From: CAVVKW01 sp963761705
Lineage (GTDB): Bacteria; Verrucomicrobiota; Verrucomicrobiia; Chthoniobacterales; JAATET01
DNA length: 64,000 nt
Reading direction: 5' to 3'
Assembly (NCBI GenBank): GCA_963761705.1
Contig: CAVXHK010000001.1
Coordinates: forward strand, 806,001-870,000
The translations under genes and the position numbers were made by a program. Positions 61,912-64,000 of the stretch are shown one piece after another. The notes beneath the pieces are model-generated. The model did not search any database. It had not been told where the DNA came from and worked only from the letters and a program-made list of their open reading frames with translations. The stretch's first letter is position 1. The number at the start of each line of letters is the position of its first letter.

Positions 61912-62472
61912 ATGAGGTGGTTGGTACGGTTTCTGGTGGCGGTGAGCTTGGGTGTCGGGCTACAGGCAGGCGGTATTCCGTCGTTGAAAGCCCGCGTCGG
62001 GTCGCCGGTGCTGCAGGAGATGATGGGCGGCTGTTCGTTGACCTGTTCATTTCCCTGGAAGGCGGAGAGCGGGGAGGCGCAGCGCCAGATCGCCGGCCTC
62101 AACGATAGTCGAGCCGACACGGCTTGGATGGGCGCGAAAGTGGGTGACACGTTGACGTTTCGGTTTCCCGCCGACCTCCCGCGGGATCTCGACGGCACCC
62201 CGTTTTACGGAGTCGACGTCATTAACGGCGTGATCGATCCGCTGGCGGATTTCAAGACCTACGGTCGGGTCAAGGAGTTGATCCTGTCTCACAACGGTCG
62301 ACCCGTTTTAGAGATTCGTCTCGCCGACAGATCTCGGTGGCAGCGCGTGGAGTTCGACGACATCTACCTCAACGTCGGTGACACCCTGTCGCTCGAGATC
62401 GCGTCGATCTACCCGGGTGAGGCGCCGAACGACGCGGCGATTACCGAGATCGTCCTGCAAGGCGCCCACTGA
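61912..62472 (+). CDS. secreted protein with discoidin/NADase-type glycan-binding-like domain
   Basis: A 186-residue protein with a signal peptide (MRWLVRFLVAVSLGVGLQAG) and a beta-sandwich-like domain: NDSRADTAWMGAKVGDTLTF, DLPRDLDGTPFYGVDVINGV, VKELILSHNGRPVLEIRLAD and AITEIVLQGAH. This layout matches the NADase-type glycan-binding (discoidin-like) domain. The role is unknown; it lies between mntR and the metal importer. Confidence 0.68.
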   Translation: MRWLVRFLVAVSLGVGLQAGGIPSLKARVGSPVLQEMMGGCSLTCSFPWKAESGEAQRQIAGLNDSRADTAWMGAKVGDTLTFRFPADLPRDLDGTPFYGVDVINGVIDPLADFKTYGRVKELILSHNGRPVLEIRLADRSRWQRVEFDDIYLNVGDTLSLEIASIYPGEAPNDAAITEIVLQGAH

Positions 62473-62491
62473 AGCGCGAATCGGCAATCCG

Positions 62492-62520
62492 TTGACAGAT
62501 GTGAATCAAGCGGGTACCGT
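62492..62520 (+). promoter_or_regulatory. sigma70-type promoter of the metal importer
   Basis: TTGACA at 62492-62497, 17-base spacer, TACCGT at 62515-62520. Transcription would start near 62527, just before the MntR-like operator. Confidence 0.55.
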
Positions 62521-62530
62521 TCCAATCTTA

Positions 62531-62550
62531 AATGTAGGGTGTGCTACATT
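62531..62550 (+). promoter_or_regulatory. MntR-box-like operator
   Basis: A perfect palindrome AATGTAG-GGTGTG-CTACATT, arms of 7 bases with a 6-base centre. The E. coli MntR box has the same plan (AAACATAG-N6-CTATGTTT). A second dyad, TTCTAG-AAAA-CTAGAA, overlaps at 62549-62564. The operator sits at the expected transcript start, as a repressor site should. Confidence 0.6.
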
Positions 62551-62583
62551 CTAGAAAACTAGAAAGTAGACCGCCTCCAGTTG

Positions 62584-63486
62584 ATGAAATTTCCTCTTCT
62601 TATCCCGCTTTCGATCTTCGCTTTCCTGGCTGCCTCGTGCTCCAAACCACCGGAGTCCGCGGCGGATCAACCGAAGCGCATTCTCACGTCGTTCACGATC
62701 CTGCAGGACATCGCGCAAAATGTGGCGGGCGATAAGGCCGTCGTGGATTCGATCACGAAGCCCGGGGCCGAGATCCACGAATACGAGCCGACGCCGCTCG
62801 ACATCGTGAAGGCGCAGGACGCGGACCTCGTGCTCTACAACGGCATGGGACTGGAGCGTTGGTTCGAGAAATTCTTCAAAAACGTGAAGGACGTGCCGGT
62901 CGCCGTCCTCAGCGAAGGCATTACCCCGTTGAGCATCAACGACGGTCCCTACAACGGAAAACCCAATCCGCACAGTTGGATGTCCCCGGCCAATGCGATC
63001 ATCTACGTCGAAAATATCCGCAAAGCCCTGGTCGAGCTCGACCCGGCGAACCAGGACACCTACGACGCGAACGCTGCCGCTTACACCGCTGAGCTCCGGG
63101 CCATCGACGGCCCGGTGCGCGAGAAGCTGGCCGAGATCCCGGAGGGCGAGCGGACGCTCGTTTCGAGCGAGGGGGCTTTCTCGTATTTGTTGAAAAACTA
63201 CGCGATGGACGAGCTTTATCTCTGGCCGGTGAACGCCGACGAAGAGGGCACGCCGCAGCAGGTTCGCCACGTCGTCGATACGGTGCGCGAGCGCAAAATT
63301 CCGGTCGTCTTCAGCGAGAGCACGATCAGCCCGAAAGCGATGATGCAGGTCGCGAAGGAGACCGGCGCGAAGTACGGCGGCGTGCTCTACGTCGATTCGC
63401 TCACGACGGAGGACGGGCCGGCCCCGACGTATCTGAAGTTGCTGCAATACAACGCCAACGCGATTGTCGAAGGCTTCCAACGCTGA
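62584..63486 (+). CDS. manganese/zinc ABC transporter substrate-binding lipoprotein
   Basis: A 300-residue cluster-A1 metal-binding protein of the MntC/SitA/ZnuA family. The lipobox is FLAASCSK. Metal ligands fit His in IHEYEPTPLDIVKAQDADLV, His in KPNPHSWMSPANAIIYVENI, Glu in VVFSESTISPKAMMQVAKE and Asp in LYVDSLTTEDGPAPTYL. The short loop without a His-rich insert and the MntR-like operator favour manganese over zinc. The stop and the next start share one base. Confidence 0.92.
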   Translation: MKFPLLIPLSIFAFLAASCSKPPESAADQPKRILTSFTILQDIAQNVAGDKAVVDSITKPGAEIHEYEPTPLDIVKAQDADLVLYNGMGLERWFEKFFKNVKDVPVAVLSEGITPLSINDGPYNGKPNPHSWMSPANAIIYVENIRKALVELDPANQDTYDANAAAYTAELRAIDGPVREKLAEIPEGERTLVSSEGAFSYLLKNYAMDELYLWPVNADEEGTPQQVRHVVDTVRERKIPVVFSESTISPKAMMQVAKETGAKYGGVLYVDSLTTEDGPAPTYLKLLQYNANAIVEGFQR

Positions 63487-64000
63487 TGCCCGACGACCCG
63501 TCCCCGCTCGACATCGACGTCAACGACGTCACGGTGACCTACAACAACGGCCACACGGCGCTGCACGACGCGTCGTTTTGCCTGAGGCACGGCTCGATCT
63601 GCGCGCTCGTCGGGGTGAACGGCAGCGGCAAATCGACGCTCTTCAAGGCGATCATGGGCTTCGTCCGCCCGTCGAAGGGTTCGGTGAACATCGGCGGTCG
63701 CCCCGTCACGGAGGCGCAGAAAAAGAACTGGGTTGCCTACGTGCCGCAGTCGGAAGAGGTCGATTGGACCTTCCCGGTGAGCGTGTGGGACGTCGTGATG
63801 ATGGGGCGCTACGGGTTCATGAATTTCCTCCGCACGCCGAAGGCAAACGACAGGCGGCTCGTCCAGGAGAGCCTCGAGCGCGTGAAGATGTGGGAGTTCA
63901 AAGACCGGCAGATCGGCGAACTCTCCGGCGGACAGAAGAAGCGTGTCTTCCTCGCGCGAGCGCTGGCGCAAGGCGGGCGGGTCATTTTGCTCGACGAGCC
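63486..64000 (+). CDS. manganese/zinc ABC transporter ATP-binding protein (runs off the right edge)
   Basis: The first 171 codons of the importer ATPase. Walker A is LVGVNGSGKSTLFKA, the Q loop is VAYVPQSEEVDWTFPV, the signature is IGELSGGQKKRVFLARA and Walker B is RVILLDEP, where the window ends. VWDVVMMGRYGFMNFLR is typical of the MntB/SitB group. The permease gene should follow outside the window. Confidence 0.95.
   Translation, partial: MPDDPSPLDIDVNDVTVTYNNGHTALHDASFCLRHGSICALVGVNGSGKSTLFKAIMGFVRPSKGSVNIGGRPVTEAQKKNWVAYVPQSEEVDWTFPVSVWDVVMMGRYGFMNFLRTPKANDRRLVQESLERVKMWEFKDRQIGELSGGQKKRVFLARALAQGGRVILLDE

Overview
The window is GC-rich bacterial chromosome (about 64-66% G+C by eye), densely coded on both strands. 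Gene content fits a free-living, respiring Gram-negative, most likely Verrucomicrobiota of the Opitutae type. This is inferred from the mixture of families: DUF5069 and DUF4019 proteins, a TPR protein of verrucomicrobial style, lemA, ThuA-type and Gfo/Idh/MocA sugar enzymes, nuoBC, and a sphingolipid cassette. No rRNA is present. There are two tRNAs: Pro-UGG at 27105-27178 and Ala-GGC at 57659-57731, both on the minus strand. I see no prophage, insertion sequence or CRISPR array.

Layout. 1-3615: end of a Trk-type K+ channel subunit, a lipoprotein, rsmE, gabD, a DUF4174 protein. 3692-9966: a sugar ABC transporter (binding protein plus two permeases, no ATPase), a membrane protein with a LemA protein, and a Gfo/Idh/MocA oxidoreductase with a ThuA-like protein. 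10101-13187: a ruined RND efflux operon. 13261-17470: EEP-family secreted phosphatase or nuclease, a 43-aa lipoprotein, larE, a membrane protein, alr, a DUF3592 protein. 17575-22616: a minus-strand operon MBL-fold lipoprotein / purD / S41-like / transglutaminase-like, in which the MBL and S41 proteins have lost their catalytic residues. 22620-23460: gene remnants. 23469-26795: a three-gene operon that looks like a bacterial ceramide pathway (serine palmitoyltransferase, GNAT-type acyltransferase, NAD-dependent reductase). 27105-31740: tRNA-Pro, pyruvate kinase, polyamine ABC transporter potC-potD-potB. 31808-35861: sulfotransferase, TPR protein, a 49-aa membrane peptide, mutarotase, orphan antitoxin, ArfB-like hydrolase. 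36065-38491: a type II restriction-modification operon (C5 methyltransferase, unrecognised endonuclease, Vsr). 38837-47975: small proteins, purC, xerD, nuoBC, rnd, nadC, birA, ctpA, tsaD. 48201-53315: DUF4019, PBP2, EF-hand protein divergent from a CpxRA-like two-component pair. 53368-57594: DUF5069, lysine 2,3-aminomutase, RlmI-type methyltransferase, two coiled-coil membrane proteins. 57840-64000: katG with an OxyR-like site, topoisomerase IB, mntR, a secreted glycan-binding-like protein, and an Mn/Zn ABC importer with a good promoter/operator; the last gene runs off the end.

How the genes fit together. The clearest working units are the ceramide operon, the R-M-Vsr cassette, the manganese circuit (mntR, operator, importer) alongside katG, and the two-component pair with its divergent periplasmic EF-hand protein.

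Caution. Four otherwise well-conserved genes (larE, the transglutaminase gene, purC, kamA) carry one-base indels in short G/C runs. Consensus sequencing error is therefore likely, and the frameshifts should not be read as biology without checking. The RND operon is different: it also carries nonsense substitutions and internal deletions.
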